64,000 nucleotides of DNA, from contig PUKZ01000095.1 of assembly GCA_003550725.1 (NCBI GenBank), forward strand, positions 88,427 through 152,426. The letters are read 5' to 3'. Positions 46,651-55,999 of the stretch are shown piece by piece. This stretch comes from Bacteroidales bacterium. Its GTDB lineage: Bacteria > Bacteroidota > Bacteroidia > Bacteroidales > UBA7960. The first letter of the stretch is position 1, and each line of letters begins with the position of its first letter. The notes under the pieces were generated by a model. That model was not told the origin of the DNA. It ran no database searches and was given only the letters and a program-made list of their open reading frames with translations. Position numbers and translations under genes: made by a program.

Positions 46651-47199
46651 ATGGAAGAAAAAAATAAAAATAATTCATCTGATTTTGAGAAGAAACATAA
46701 AAGCAAATTAATAAAGTTTATCAAACAATATAAAGTTATTTTATCATTTGTACTGATTATAGTTATTTTGTTTGCCTGGTCAATAATAAGAATAAATAGC
46801 CTTGAAAGGAGTCATGAGAAACAAACCCAGGAGCTATTATCTGAGTTTAATTCCAAAATTGACAGCCTTGTTATTTCAAACATGGAATATACAACCGAAG
46901 TTTTTTCATGGGTTATCAGAAGCGAATTAGTAAGAAAAAATAAAGAAGAAGTTAATCATTTATTTAATAATTTTATTAAAACACCTAATGTTGTTAATAT
47001 TCAGCTCATTGATAATGAGAGTTATGAAATTTTAATATCAACAGATAAAAAAGATGAGGGTAATATGGTTGACAAGGATGTATATGATGTCAGCAGACCG
47101 CATAAAAAAGAATTAGAAGAAGGCATAGAATTTATTAATCCAATAATGGGGCATAACAGGTTGCTTGGAATATTAGTTGTTAAAACCCAATTTGATTAA
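46651..47199 (+). CDS. Single-span membrane protein with extracytoplasmic sensor-like domain
   Basis: Protein of 182 residues that I do not recognise. Basic cytoplasmic N-terminus (1-28), one membrane helix (about 29-50), a short coiled coil (50-75), then a soluble domain of about 105 residues. VFSWVIRSELVRKNKEEVNHL, VVNIQLIDNESYEILISTDKKDEG and RLLGILVVKTQFD resemble the helix and strands of a PAS/Cache-like sensor. It carries no kinase, cyclase or methyl-acceptor output domain. The sigma-54 activator gene converges 58 bases away, so a functional link is possible but unproven. Confidence 0.6.
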   Translation: MEEKNKNNSSDFEKKHKSKLIKFIKQYKVILSFVLIIVILFAWSIIRINSLERSHEKQTQELLSEFNSKIDSLVISNMEYTTEVFSWVIRSELVRKNKEEVNHLFNNFIKTPNVVNIQLIDNESYEILISTDKKDEGNMVDKDVYDVSRPHKKELEEGIEFINPIMGHNRLLGILVVKTQFD

Positions 47200-47257
47200 A
47201 GTTGCATTTTAATCCTTATCATCTGTATAATTCTAAAAACAGGTTCTTGTCGGAAGT

Positions 47258-48508
47258 TTATTGAATTCCGTATTCTTTAATTTTCCTGTAAAGTGTTCTT
47301 TCTGATATCCCCAGTTCTTGAGCAGCCTTTTTTCGCTTACCGCTATGTTTTTCCAATGCTTTTAATATCAGGTCTTTTTCTTTTTTTTGCAATGACAGGT
47401 TTTCTTCAAGGTATTCAGAATCAGTATTTTCATATTCTCCAATTATTTCGCCTTCATCCTGCTGATGTTCAAACTCATCGTTTGATTGATCATCATCTGA
47501 TTCTGGGCTGTCGTTATATTCATTATACAATTTTTGAATAAGTTTGGTATTATCTTCAGGCAAAGAATTTTTGAAATTACTGTTTTGAAGGATTTGTACA
47601 ATGACTTTTTTCATATCAGTTATATCTCTTTTCATTTCAAAAAGAACTTTGTACAAAATCTCTCTTTCATTAAGGCCTTCAGAAGAAGAAGTTATGTCTT
47701 TAAGCAAAACCGGCAAATTGGAGCTGGTTTGATAGGGCAGATATTTTTTGAGTGTTTGCTCATTAATTTCCCTGTTGTTTTCAATGACACAAATTTGCTC
47801 TGCCAGGTTTTTCAATTGCCTGACATTACCTGACCACCTGTAGTTTAGTAAAATTTTTTCAGCTTCAGGAGTTAATGTAAGTGGCGGCATTTTGTATTTT
47901 TCGGAAAAATCGTTAGAAAACTTCTTAAACAGCATTATTATATCCTCTTTTCTTTCTCTTAAAGGCGGAACCCATATAGGCACAGTATTAAGGCGATAGT
48001 AAAGGTCTTCTCTAAACTTTCCGGCGGTAACAACTTCCTGCAGGTTAACATTTGTAGCAGCTATTACTCGCACGTCGGTTTTTTGAACTCTCGAAGAACC
48101 GACTTTAATGAACTCGCCTGACTCCAGCACACGCAGCAATCTGACCTGGGTGAGTAATGGCAGCTCGGAGACTTCATCAAGAAATATCGTTCCCCCGTTT
48201 ACTTCTTCGAAATAGCCCTTTCGTGCATCATGAGCACCGGTAAAAGAACCTTTTTCATGACCAAAAAGCTCACTGTCGATTGTCCCTTCAGGAATAGCCC
48301 CACAATTAACGGCTATATAAGGATTATGCTTTCTTTTACTAAGATGATGAATAATCTGTGGAAAAGCTTCTTTGCCTGATCCGCTCTCACCCGATATCAA
48401 AACAGATATATCAGTAGGTGCCACCTGGCAAGCAATATCAATAGCTCTGTCAAGAAGCTTTGAATTTCCTATAATTCCAAATCGCTGCTTGATTGAAGAT
48501 ATATTCAT
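47258..48508 (-). CDS. Sigma-54-dependent activator without receiver domain
   Basis: A 416-residue bacterial enhancer-binding protein. The AAA+ domain starts almost at the N-terminus (about 10-245): Walker A GESGSGKE (40-47), ELFGHEKGSFTGA (80-92; GSFTGA for the sigma-54-contacting GAFTGA loop), Walker B GGTIFLDEVSELP. Then comes a linker with a strongly acidic stretch (about 340-370), and a Fis-type HTH (about 374-414, KKAAQELGISERTLYRKI). No receiver, GAF or PAS domain precedes the AAA+ module, so activity is likely controlled by level, partner proteins or ligand. rpoN is not in the window. Confidence 0.92.
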   Translation of the reverse strand: MNISSIKQRFGIIGNSKLLDRAIDIACQVAPTDISVLISGESGSGKEAFPQIIHHLSKRKHNPYIAVNCGAIPEGTIDSELFGHEKGSFTGAHDARKGYFEEVNGGTIFLDEVSELPLLTQVRLLRVLESGEFIKVGSSRVQKTDVRVIAATNVNLQEVVTAGKFREDLYYRLNTVPIWVPPLRERKEDIIMLFKKFSNDFSEKYKMPPLTLTPEAEKILLNYRWSGNVRQLKNLAEQICVIENNREINEQTLKKYLPYQTSSNLPVLLKDITSSSEGLNEREILYKVLFEMKRDITDMKKVIVQILQNSNFKNSLPEDNTKLIQKLYNEYNDSPESDDDQSNDEFEHQQDEGEIIGEYENTDSEYLEENLSLQKKEKDLILKALEKHSGKRKKAAQELGISERTLYRKIKEYGIQ

Positions 48509-48664
48509 AAACTAATCTATTATTAAATTTTATTCGTATTATCAAAAATTTTTGGTGCCAAATTACCTAATCACAAAGTTAATTGATTTTTGTTGATAAT
48601 TTTTGCAAAATCAATACAGTTGCATATCAATTGATTACATAACGATTAAATAACTTCAATGATG

Positions 48665-51040
48665 TTAAAAAGGATAGCCAATACCGAGGTTGTAGTTAAT
48701 ATCACCTCTTTCTCCGAAAGAAAATGACGGCCATGAAGAAATCCACCTATCACCTGTAGGTTTGGCAGGATCACGCAAACGTGTGGCAGCATCTAAACGA
48801 ACGACGAAAAACCCAAAATCAAATCTTGCCCCTATACCGGCACCTATAGCTATATCCTCATAAAAAGTACTAAAATTAAAATTCCCTCCCGGAAAATCCG
48901 GATTTTCCCTGGCAAACCATACATTTCCACCTTCTGCAAACAATGCACCTTTCCAAAAATCATATATATCAAACCTGTATTCAACATTTGCTTCTAACTT
49001 AATATCACCATATCGGTCATAAAACTGTTCTTTCTCTTTCTCTTCCCTGCGATAACTACCAGGCCCCAAAGAATAAATTTCCCATGCCCTCATACTATTT
49101 GCCCCTCCGGCATAATAGCTTTTAATAAAGGGTAATACCTCCCTGTTACCATACGGTATACCAGCTCCACCCATTATCCTGAATACCAAAGTATTCTGCT
49201 TATCAAATACTCTGTAGTAACGAAAATCCATATCTGTTTTAACAAATTGAGCAAAGGGAATATTGAAAATATTATAACTGCCATTTTCGTTTCTGGGTAA
49301 GCCTATAACATCCCCTGCCAAGTAAAGGAGATTACCGGCAGTTTCAATATTTAATATTGAATAAAAAAAATCTTCGTCTTTATCTACCTTTTGAGTGTTA
49401 TAAATATGCTGATACCTCATACCTGTAACCAAATGATCGCTGAAACTGCTTAATATTAAAGGATTATCTTCAGGGATCCTCTCCCTTAGCAATGAATCAT
49501 TATAAATTCTGATAGAGCTGATTTCTAAAGGAAAAAGTTTATGCTGTTGTTGCTGAGATGGAGTCCACTCAACTCCATAAGTCAAACTCAGCACATAACG
49601 GGTATAATCCGGACGCTGCCTGAAATTAATACCCGACATTAAAGTGGTTTTTGGCCTTTCCAGAGCCGACATTCTTTCTATAGTAAATGGTAATAACAAT
49701 TTTGGAAAGTCAAGACTTATTTCACTACCAAATTCAAATGTATTAAAAGGTAAGCGCTGAGTTGATTCTGTAGGAGATAAATCACCGGTTAACTCCAAAG
49801 CTCCTTTCAACCGGATATTAAAAATTTCAGCCCCCCGAAATACATTTCTGTTCTGAAACAAAATATTACCCCCTACACCAAGATTACCGGCAGTGTTGAA
49901 TCCCTCTCCGTCTATAGTAAACGAATTTTCCGGTGCAGGTGTAAGCTGTATCCGTGAATTCAAATATCCTAAAGTATCCGAATCAAAATCCTCTTTGCGA
50001 CTATCATCAAAAACAATATTTGTAAATCTAAATATACGTAATGCCGATAAAAATGAATTGGAGCGATTTACATCCCTGGCACTATAGTAATCCCCGGGTT
50101 CAAATTGTATATTATTTATAATAGCAGATGGTTTTATTCTCATAGGTTCATAATGAACAAAATAATAAGTAAGGCTATCGTTTTCATTTTCACTGTGATA
50201 ATAAACTGTAGTGTCCGGTTTTTCACGATCAGAGCGCATAGCCAGATAATCAGGGAAAATGAAAATGTTGTCAATTTTATACCTTTTATGCCTTTTCTCT
50301 ACTATAGAATCTCGCCTATCAACCCTGTAAGTCTTTATAGGATTTCTTACCTGTATACTTATATCTACTTTGTGATCATTAACTGTACTATCAACATTAA
50401 ACTTGATATAATCCCTGGAAAAGTGAAAAAAACCTTCATTGCGTAGATTTTGACTCATTCTGCTGCGTTCTTCCTGTAATACATCTGCATCATAGGCTTC
50501 CTCACGCTTTATCAACGAATTAATTGAATCATTTAAAATATGCTCTGCTACACGATTATCCGGAATCAAATATTCAATATCTCTGATTATGTAAGGCCTC
50601 CCCCCCTTTAATTTATAAGTTATGTTTGCTCTTTTTCGCCTCTCCCTCAACTCAACATCATAATCAACATAATTGTTAAAATAACCTTTGCGATGCAAAT
50701 ACAACTCAAATTGCCGGGCAGTGCTTTCAGTCAAGGTTTGATCATAAATAACCGGCGGTTCTCCAACAGTATTTTTAAGCCATTTATTAAAGCGGCTTTC
50801 ATCACGCTGATCAGCAAACTGATAAACATTTAAACGGAAAGGATATAAACCAAGAATCCGCCTGTTAGGGTTTTGCCTTATATAATTACGCAGTTCGCGC
50901 TTCTTAACATCAGCATCTTTAACCTTAATTTCATTCCTGTTTACAAGGTATTGATCATCATGCAAATGCCTTGCAGGATTACAACCCAAAAAAATTAAAC
51001 ACAAAAAAGCCAATATATTTATGTACAACCTTATATCCAA
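48665..51040 (-). CDS. tamL: Translocation and assembly module lipoprotein TamL (BamA/TamA family)
   Basis: Outer-membrane protein of 791 residues. Lipobox IFLGC (Cys20) marks it as the lipidated Bacteroidota version of TamA. The N-terminal half carries POTRA-like repeats (about 30-330, e.g. YHLHRKGYFNNYVDYDVEL-type strands), the C-terminal half (about 390-791) is a 16-strand barrel with the IYFILDIENA-like Omp85 strands, YYAGGANSMRAWEIYSLGPG and a final aromatic GIGYPF. YAGGANSMRAW corresponds to the VRGY-type motif of the family. TamL helps insert outer-membrane proteins with TamB; no tamB is adjacent. Strong promoter at 51074-51104. Confidence 0.88.
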   Translation of the reverse strand: MDIRLYINILAFLCLIFLGCNPARHLHDDQYLVNRNEIKVKDADVKKRELRNYIRQNPNRRILGLYPFRLNVYQFADQRDESRFNKWLKNTVGEPPVIYDQTLTESTARQFELYLHRKGYFNNYVDYDVELRERRKRANITYKLKGGRPYIIRDIEYLIPDNRVAEHILNDSINSLIKREEAYDADVLQEERSRMSQNLRNEGFFHFSRDYIKFNVDSTVNDHKVDISIQVRNPIKTYRVDRRDSIVEKRHKRYKIDNIFIFPDYLAMRSDREKPDTTVYYHSENENDSLTYYFVHYEPMRIKPSAIINNIQFEPGDYYSARDVNRSNSFLSALRIFRFTNIVFDDSRKEDFDSDTLGYLNSRIQLTPAPENSFTIDGEGFNTAGNLGVGGNILFQNRNVFRGAEIFNIRLKGALELTGDLSPTESTQRLPFNTFEFGSEISLDFPKLLLPFTIERMSALERPKTTLMSGINFRQRPDYTRYVLSLTYGVEWTPSQQQQHKLFPLEISSIRIYNDSLLRERIPEDNPLILSSFSDHLVTGMRYQHIYNTQKVDKDEDFFYSILNIETAGNLLYLAGDVIGLPRNENGSYNIFNIPFAQFVKTDMDFRYYRVFDKQNTLVFRIMGGAGIPYGNREVLPFIKSYYAGGANSMRAWEIYSLGPGSYRREEKEKEQFYDRYGDIKLEANVEYRFDIYDFWKGALFAEGGNVWFARENPDFPGGNFNFSTFYEDIAIGAGIGARFDFGFFVVRLDAATRLRDPAKPTGDRWISSWPSFSFGERGDINYNLGIGYPF

Positions 51041-51073
51041 TGTTTTTTCCTCCTGATCAGTCTAAAATATTCA

Positions 51074-51104
51074 CAAAATTAACCTTTATTGAAATATCAT
51101 CAAA
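51074..51104 (-). promoter_or_regulatory. Promoter of tamL
   Basis: On the - strand: TTTG, exactly 19 bases, TAATTTTG. Full match to the phylum consensus; transcript start expected near 51068, about 27 bases before the ATG. Confidence 0.85.
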
Positions 51105-51423
51105 AAAGAACAATCAATTTTAAATGTTTGCAATTTTACTAATGCTTAATAACAAGCAAACAATTTTTCCAACAGGGCAGAAACTCTAAGCTTGTATTGA
51201 ACTAAGTGAAATAACTCAAAGACCCGAATTTCCAAACGTTATCCTTCTTGTTTCTTTGCGTTTTTGCAGCCTTTGTGTCTAGATTAATTTTAATCCGACG
51301 ACTCTATTGATATAGATTAATAAAAGCATTATTGTATTATGTTTCTATTAAACTGTGGAAAAATTATTACGTTTTTTTTATTAAATAAACATTAAAAAAC
51401 ACTATAATGTTATATTACATTTT

Positions 51424-51431
51424 TAATTTTG
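51424..51431 (+). promoter_or_regulatory. -7 element of glmM
   Basis: TAATTTTG, 19 bases before the glmM ATG, implying a very short leader. No -33 TTTG seen. Confidence 0.5.
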
Positions 51432-51450
51432 CAATAAAAATTTAAAACTT

Positions 51451-52860
51451 ATGACACTTATAAAATCCATTAGTGGTGTTAGGGGGACTATAGGCGGAAA
51501 ACCCGGGGAAGGGCTTACTCCCATTGACGTTATGAAAGTAACTTGCGGTTATGCAATATGGTTAAAGAAAAAACATGGCAACCGAAAGATAAAAACCATA
51601 ATAGGACGTGATGCAAGGCCTTCGGGCAATATGGTCAATAAAATAGTAACATCTGCTTTGCAATCAATGGGAATAGATGTTATAGACGGGGATTTATGCT
51701 CTACCCCAACTGTTATGTTTGCGGTAAAAGAATCAAAAGCACAAGGTGGAATTATTATTACTGCCAGTCATAATCCAAAAAATTGGAATGCATTAAAGTT
51801 ATTAAACGAAAAAGGTGAGTTTTTAACAGCAGAAGAGGGTAATGAGGTTTTAGATTATTCCGAATATTCTGATTTCAATTTTTCAAAAGTTGAAAAAATT
51901 GGAAAACACATCATAGATGAGTCATTAACCGAAAACCATATCGAAAAGATTTTATCTTTACCAATAGTTGATACAAGCGCTATAAAAAGAGCCAACCTGA
52001 CAGTTGCTGTTGATGCGGTTAATTCTGTAGGAGGAATCGCAATGCCCCTGCTTTTAGAAGCTTTAGGAGTAAAAAACATAATTGAGGTTAATTGTGAACC
52101 TAATGGCCTGTTTGCTCATAATCCTGAGCCTATTCCCGAACATCTTAGTGAGCTTTCTGCTCAGGTTTTACAAAATAAAGCAAATGTTGGATTTGCAGTT
52201 GACCCTGATGTTGACAGGCTTCTGATCATATCAGAAGATGGTGAAGCTATAAGTGAAGAATATACACTTGTAGCTGTTGCTGATTATATTTTACAAAATG
52301 ATGAAAACAGTTCGCCAAATACTGTAAGCAATCTTTCATCAACACAAGCTTTAGCCGACATTACCGAAAAATATGGCGGAAAATATTATTCCTGCCCTGT
52401 AGGAGAGGTTAATGTTGTTCAAAAAATGAAAGAAGTAAATGCTGTTATCGGTGGAGAAGGCAATGGAGGTGTAATCTACCCTGAAATGCATTATGGAAGA
52501 GATGCTCTCACAGGAACAGCTATTTTCCTAACATATATGGCTAAGTCTGGCAAAAAATGCAGCTCTATAATAAAAACTTTACCAAATTACAGCATTTCCA
52601 AGAACAAAATTGAACTTTCTGATAATATTGATATTGATAAAATATTACTTAACATTTCAAAAAGATACAGTAAGAAAAAAATTGATAAACAGGATGGAAT
52701 AAAAATATTTTTTGATAAAGAATGGGTGCATTTGCGTAAATCCAATACCGAACCGATTATTCGAATATATTCTGAAAGTGATTCAATTGTAAAAGCCGAT
52801 AATTTGGCCAAGAAACTAATAAACGATATTAGCGAAACCCTGAGAAGCGTGGATGAATAA
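51451..52860 (+). CDS. glmM: Phosphoglucosamine mutase
   Basis: A 469-residue alpha-D-phosphohexomutase. The start SGVRGTIGGKPGEGLTP, the phosphoserine loop TASHNPKNWNALK (S106), the metal-binding DPDVDR (about 252-257) and the sugar-binding GEGNGG and RKSNTEP loops are present. In Bacteroidota this protein is the GlmM that turns glucosamine-6-phosphate to glucosamine-1-phosphate for UDP-GlcNAc, hence peptidoglycan and LPS; phosphoglucomutase or phosphomannomutase activity is the alternative reading. It is monocistronic and divergent from tamL. Confidence 0.88.
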   Translation: MTLIKSISGVRGTIGGKPGEGLTPIDVMKVTCGYAIWLKKKHGNRKIKTIIGRDARPSGNMVNKIVTSALQSMGIDVIDGDLCSTPTVMFAVKESKAQGGIIITASHNPKNWNALKLLNEKGEFLTAEEGNEVLDYSEYSDFNFSKVEKIGKHIIDESLTENHIEKILSLPIVDTSAIKRANLTVAVDAVNSVGGIAMPLLLEALGVKNIIEVNCEPNGLFAHNPEPIPEHLSELSAQVLQNKANVGFAVDPDVDRLLIISEDGEAISEEYTLVAVADYILQNDENSSPNTVSNLSSTQALADITEKYGGKYYSCPVGEVNVVQKMKEVNAVIGGEGNGGVIYPEMHYGRDALTGTAIFLTYMAKSGKKCSSIIKTLPNYSISKNKIELSDNIDIDKILLNISKRYSKKKIDKQDGIKIFFDKEWVHLRKSNTEPIIRIYSESDSIVKADNLAKKLINDISETLRSVDE

Positions 52861-52928
52861 AAATTCATTTTTTCGATAAAAAATTTAGGCTAAAGATTTT
52901 TTGTGGAATTGAAATATCATAAAATTAA

Positions 52929-52936
52929 TAACTTTG
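52929..52936 (+). promoter_or_regulatory. -7 element of fabD
   Basis: TAACTTTG, about 47 bases before the fabD ATG; a TTTG lies 25 bases further up, longer than ideal. Confidence 0.45.
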
Positions 52937-52982
52937 TTAATTGCTTAAAGGATAATTATTTATCAACCAACTTTTTTCAACT

Positions 52983-53861
52983 ATGAATAAGGCATATGTA
53001 TTTCCAGGGCAGGGAGCCCAGTACCCGGGAATGGGAAAAGACCTTTATGACAAAAATTCGCAGGCACGTGAGATGTTTGATAGCGCAAATAGTATTTTAG
53101 GCTTCAAAATTACCGATATAATGTTTGATGGCACCGACGAAGACCTTAGGCAAACAAGGGTCACACAACCCGCTATATTTCTTTATTCTACAATACTGGC
53201 AACTACAATTGGTAATGATTTTGACCCTTCTATGGTAGCAGGCCATTCACTTGGTGAATTTTCAGCACTTGCGGCAACCAATGCCATATCATTTGAAGAC
53301 GGCCTGCAGTTAGTATATAAAAGGGCTATGGCAATGCAAAAAGCATGTGATGCAGAGCCTTCAGCAATGGCTGCAATTATTGGCCTTGATGATAAAACCG
53401 TCGAAAAAATATGTAACTCAATAAAAGAGGTTGTTGTACCCGCAAATTATAACAGCCCCGGACAAGTCGCTATTTCAGGCTCTGTAGAGGGTGTTGACAT
53501 TGCCTGTAAAAAATTAAAAGAAGCAGGGGCAAAAAGAGCATTACCGCTAAAAGTTGGAGGAGCATTTCATTCCCCATTAATGGAACCTGCAAGGATTGAG
53601 CTTGCAACAGCAATAAATTCAACAAGCTTTGACAAACCCATTTGTACAATATATCAAAATGTAAATGCCAAACCGGTAATGAATCCCAAAACTATTAAAG
53701 AAAACCTTATAGCTCAGCTGACAAGCCCGGTATTATGGACTCAAATAATGCAAAATATGATAGCTGATGGAGCACAGAAATTTATCGAAGTTGGACCGGG
53801 AAAAGTCTTGCAGGGATTAGTAAAAAAAATCAATAACGAAATTGTGGCTGAAAGTGCTTAA
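52983..53861 (+). CDS. fabD: Malonyl-CoA:ACP transacylase
   Basis: A 292-residue enzyme that loads malonyl groups onto acyl carrier protein for fatty acid synthesis. FPGQGAQYPGMG (7-18) forms the oxyanion loop, GHSLGEFSAL carries the catalytic serine S89, and GGAFHSPLM the catalytic histidine H196; NYNSPGQVAISG and the final VGPGKVLQGL are also standard. No other fab gene is adjacent. Confidence 0.96.
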   Translation: MNKAYVFPGQGAQYPGMGKDLYDKNSQAREMFDSANSILGFKITDIMFDGTDEDLRQTRVTQPAIFLYSTILATTIGNDFDPSMVAGHSLGEFSALAATNAISFEDGLQLVYKRAMAMQKACDAEPSAMAAIIGLDDKTVEKICNSIKEVVVPANYNSPGQVAISGSVEGVDIACKKLKEAGAKRALPLKVGGAFHSPLMEPARIELATAINSTSFDKPICTIYQNVNAKPVMNPKTIKENLIAQLTSPVLWTQIMQNMIADGAQKFIEVGPGKVLQGLVKKINNEIVAESA

Positions 53862-54002
53862 TACATATTTATCAGGCTTTTAAATAATCTCACGTTATAC
53901 CATATCATTTTGAGCTGCTTATAAATACAAGATCAGATTTCATGTCAAAGTGTTAAATTTTTGGTAATATCTGTAACTATAATATCTTTATAATCAATCA
54001 CA

Positions 54003-54965
54003 ATGCTTCAGATAGTTTTGTTTATCGCCGGATTTATTTTGCTTATTTATGGAGCAAACTATCTGGTTGACGGAGCATCATCAATAGCACGGAAATTTAA
54101 CATATCTAACTTAGTAATAGGATTAACCATAGTTGCTTTGGGTACTTCATCACCCGAGCTTGTGGTCAACATAGTTGCCAGTATTCAAGGTAATGCCGAA
54201 GTTGCAATAGGCAACATCTTAGGCAGTAACGTATCGAATGTTTTTCTAATCCTTGGCATTTCAGCGTTAATATATCCGCTTACTATTAAAAAAAACACCC
54301 AGTGGAAAGAAATACCTCTTGCCCTGCTAGCTGCAATAATTCTAGGAACAATAGCAAATGACAAATTAATAGATGGTATACCCGAATCAACAATTCACAG
54401 AAGTGATGGTATTATTCTTACAGCATTTTTTATTTTATTCATGTACTACGCTTTTAGTATTGCCAGAAATAATGAAAACTACGAAAATCCTGTAATAAAA
54501 AATTTTACAACCCGGAAATCAGTTATTTTTATAATACTTGGAACAGCCGGATTGGTACTGGGAGGAAAATGGGTAGTTGACGGGGCAGTTAAAATAGCTT
54601 TTTGGGCAGGTATGCGTGAAGCAACTATTAGTCTGACAATTGTAGCCCTGGGCACTTCACTGCCCGAACTGGCAGCATGCATAGTTGCCGCTTATAAACG
54701 CAACACCGGCTTAATTATTGGAAACATAATCGGCTCTAATCTATTCAACATATTATTTGTACTTGGTATAAGTGCCGTAATTAAACCAATCCAATTTGAT
54801 AAAGCACTGAATTATGACTTAATAGCAGGTATTTTGGCTTTGATTTTATTACTTGTATTCCTGTTTTTCTCAAAAAAGAAAATATTATTAAAATGGCAGG
54901 GGGCTGTTTTTGTTTTTTTATATGTAGCTTATATCACTTCACTTGTAATCAAAGATTTATACTAA
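54003..54965 (+). CDS. Calcium/sodium antiporter, CaCA family (YrbG-like)
   Basis: A 320-residue membrane protein with ten helices in two inverted halves. The duplicated alpha repeats are GLTIVALGTSSPELVVNI (about 38-55) and SLTIVALGTSLPELAACI (about 210-227); each carries the glutamate that coordinates Ca2+ in the family, followed by GNILGSNVSNVFLILG and GNIIGSNLFNILFVLG. It probably exports Ca2+ against Na+ or H+. It converges on the DUF1573 gene with only 12 bases between stops. Confidence 0.94.
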   Translation: MLQIVLFIAGFILLIYGANYLVDGASSIARKFNISNLVIGLTIVALGTSSPELVVNIVASIQGNAEVAIGNILGSNVSNVFLILGISALIYPLTIKKNTQWKEIPLALLAAIILGTIANDKLIDGIPESTIHRSDGIILTAFFILFMYYAFSIARNNENYENPVIKNFTTRKSVIFIILGTAGLVLGGKWVVDGAVKIAFWAGMREATISLTIVALGTSLPELAACIVAAYKRNTGLIIGNIIGSNLFNILFVLGISAVIKPIQFDKALNYDLIAGILALILLLVFLFFSKKKILLKWQGAVFVFLYVAYITSLVIKDLY

Positions 54966-54977
54966 AATTCAGCTTTA

Positions 54978-55397
54978 TTATCGATCGGCAACTTCACCAC
55001 TTATCCTTAAAACTTTTTGACCATCGGGATCGTTAGATTGTGTTATCACGGTTCGGCTAATATTATGTGGCCGTGGAGCAAGGCGAAAATGTACTTCGAT
55101 AACTCCTCTGTCACCGGGGCTAATTGGCTCTTTTGGATAATCTTTTACCCGGGTACCACAACATGCCCTTACATTTGAAATAATAAGTGGTTCATCACCT
55201 GTATTTTCAAATTCAATCTCTAAATTGATTTCCTCAAGTTCATCAATATATATAGTGCCAAGATCTATACGATTGCCTTCTTCAGTATACTCAAACTGAG
55301 GCCCCTTTGATGCTTTTGCATAACACCTGTCACTCATGCTAAAAACTGTAAATAGGCCTATTAACAGTAAAATTAAAAACAAAAAGTTTTTCTTCAT
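54978..55397 (-). CDS. DUF1573 family exported protein
   Basis: 139 residues from the ATG ending at 55397, which begins a good signal peptide (MKKNFLFLILLLIGLFTVF); the frame is open to 55424. The mature part is one Ig-like DUF1573 domain of about 95 residues with IDLGTIYIDELEEINLEIEF, FENTGDEPLIISNVRACCG and VITQSNDPDGQKVLRISGEV. The paired cysteines (ACCGT) are typical. Function unknown; probably periplasmic or surface-associated. Its -7 element and a palindrome lie at 55426-55449. Confidence 0.85.
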   Translation of the reverse strand: MKKNFLFLILLLIGLFTVFSMSDRCYAKASKGPQFEYTEEGNRIDLGTIYIDELEEINLEIEFENTGDEPLIISNVRACCGTRVKDYPKEPISPGDRGVIEVHFRLAPRPHNISRTVITQSNDPDGQKVLRISGEVADR

Positions 55398-55425
55398 CGG
55401 TCTATAATTTTTATAAATAAACAAT

Positions 55426-55449
55426 ATAGCAATTGCTATGCCAAAGATA
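55426..55449 (-). promoter_or_regulatory. DUF1573 promoter -7 element and overlapping start-site palindrome
   Basis: TATCTTTG at 55442-55449 (- strand) is directly followed by the perfect 14-base palindrome ATAGCAATTGCTAT (55426-55439), where transcription should begin. The -33 box is weak. Confidence 0.5.
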
Positions 55450-55999
55450 TTTTCTTATATAAAAATACACTGTCAAGGCATGTTTTATATTTTATAATTT
55501 GGTATGGGAAATTACTAAACCTGACATTATATAAGAAAAAATTCGATCATTATTAATTAATTAATATAAATTACCCTATGCAAAATTAAAAAAATCAATT
55601 ACTATAAAAAAGGTTTGTTTATTAAAAACGACATCTCTTTAATTTGTTCAAAATTTGATTAAACCCTTATCAAGGGATCCTTTATGATTATCATTCTTTC
55701 GTTTAGGAGGCTGTTGGCTTATAAAATCCGCAAAAATATTTATCTTTTATGAACGAAAATTTGATTAGGATTTCATGGGCATAAGATTCCTGTAGCTTTT
55801 ACATAAAATCATTTTAATTTAAATGATATAACAATTATTGTCTGGTAATAATTTCAAGATTGGTTTCATCGATATTTACACCTTGCCAAGTAAACGAAAA
55901 GAAGCATCCAAAAATTTTTATCCGGAAACTATTGTTATATTTATTAATTCAGCCTTACATGTTATTTTGTTTAATTGTTGTGGTTTCCACATGCATGCA
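55450..55999. other. Intergenic region, about 550 bases, non-coding
   Basis: Lies between two leftward genes: upstream of DUF1573 and downstream of the RNR stop at 56000. I see no tRNA, terminator or repeat. Two short + strand frames of 62-64 codons near 55838-56054 run into the RNR gene and look accidental. Confidence 0.4.

Larger units (their letters stand above)
51041..51450. other. Divergent intergenic region, 410 bases
   Basis: Non-coding. Holds the tamL promoter (51074-51104), a glmM -7 element (51424-51431) and a degenerate CTTTGCG-TTTTTGCA-GCCTTTGTG stretch (about 51255-51280). Confidence 0.55.
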
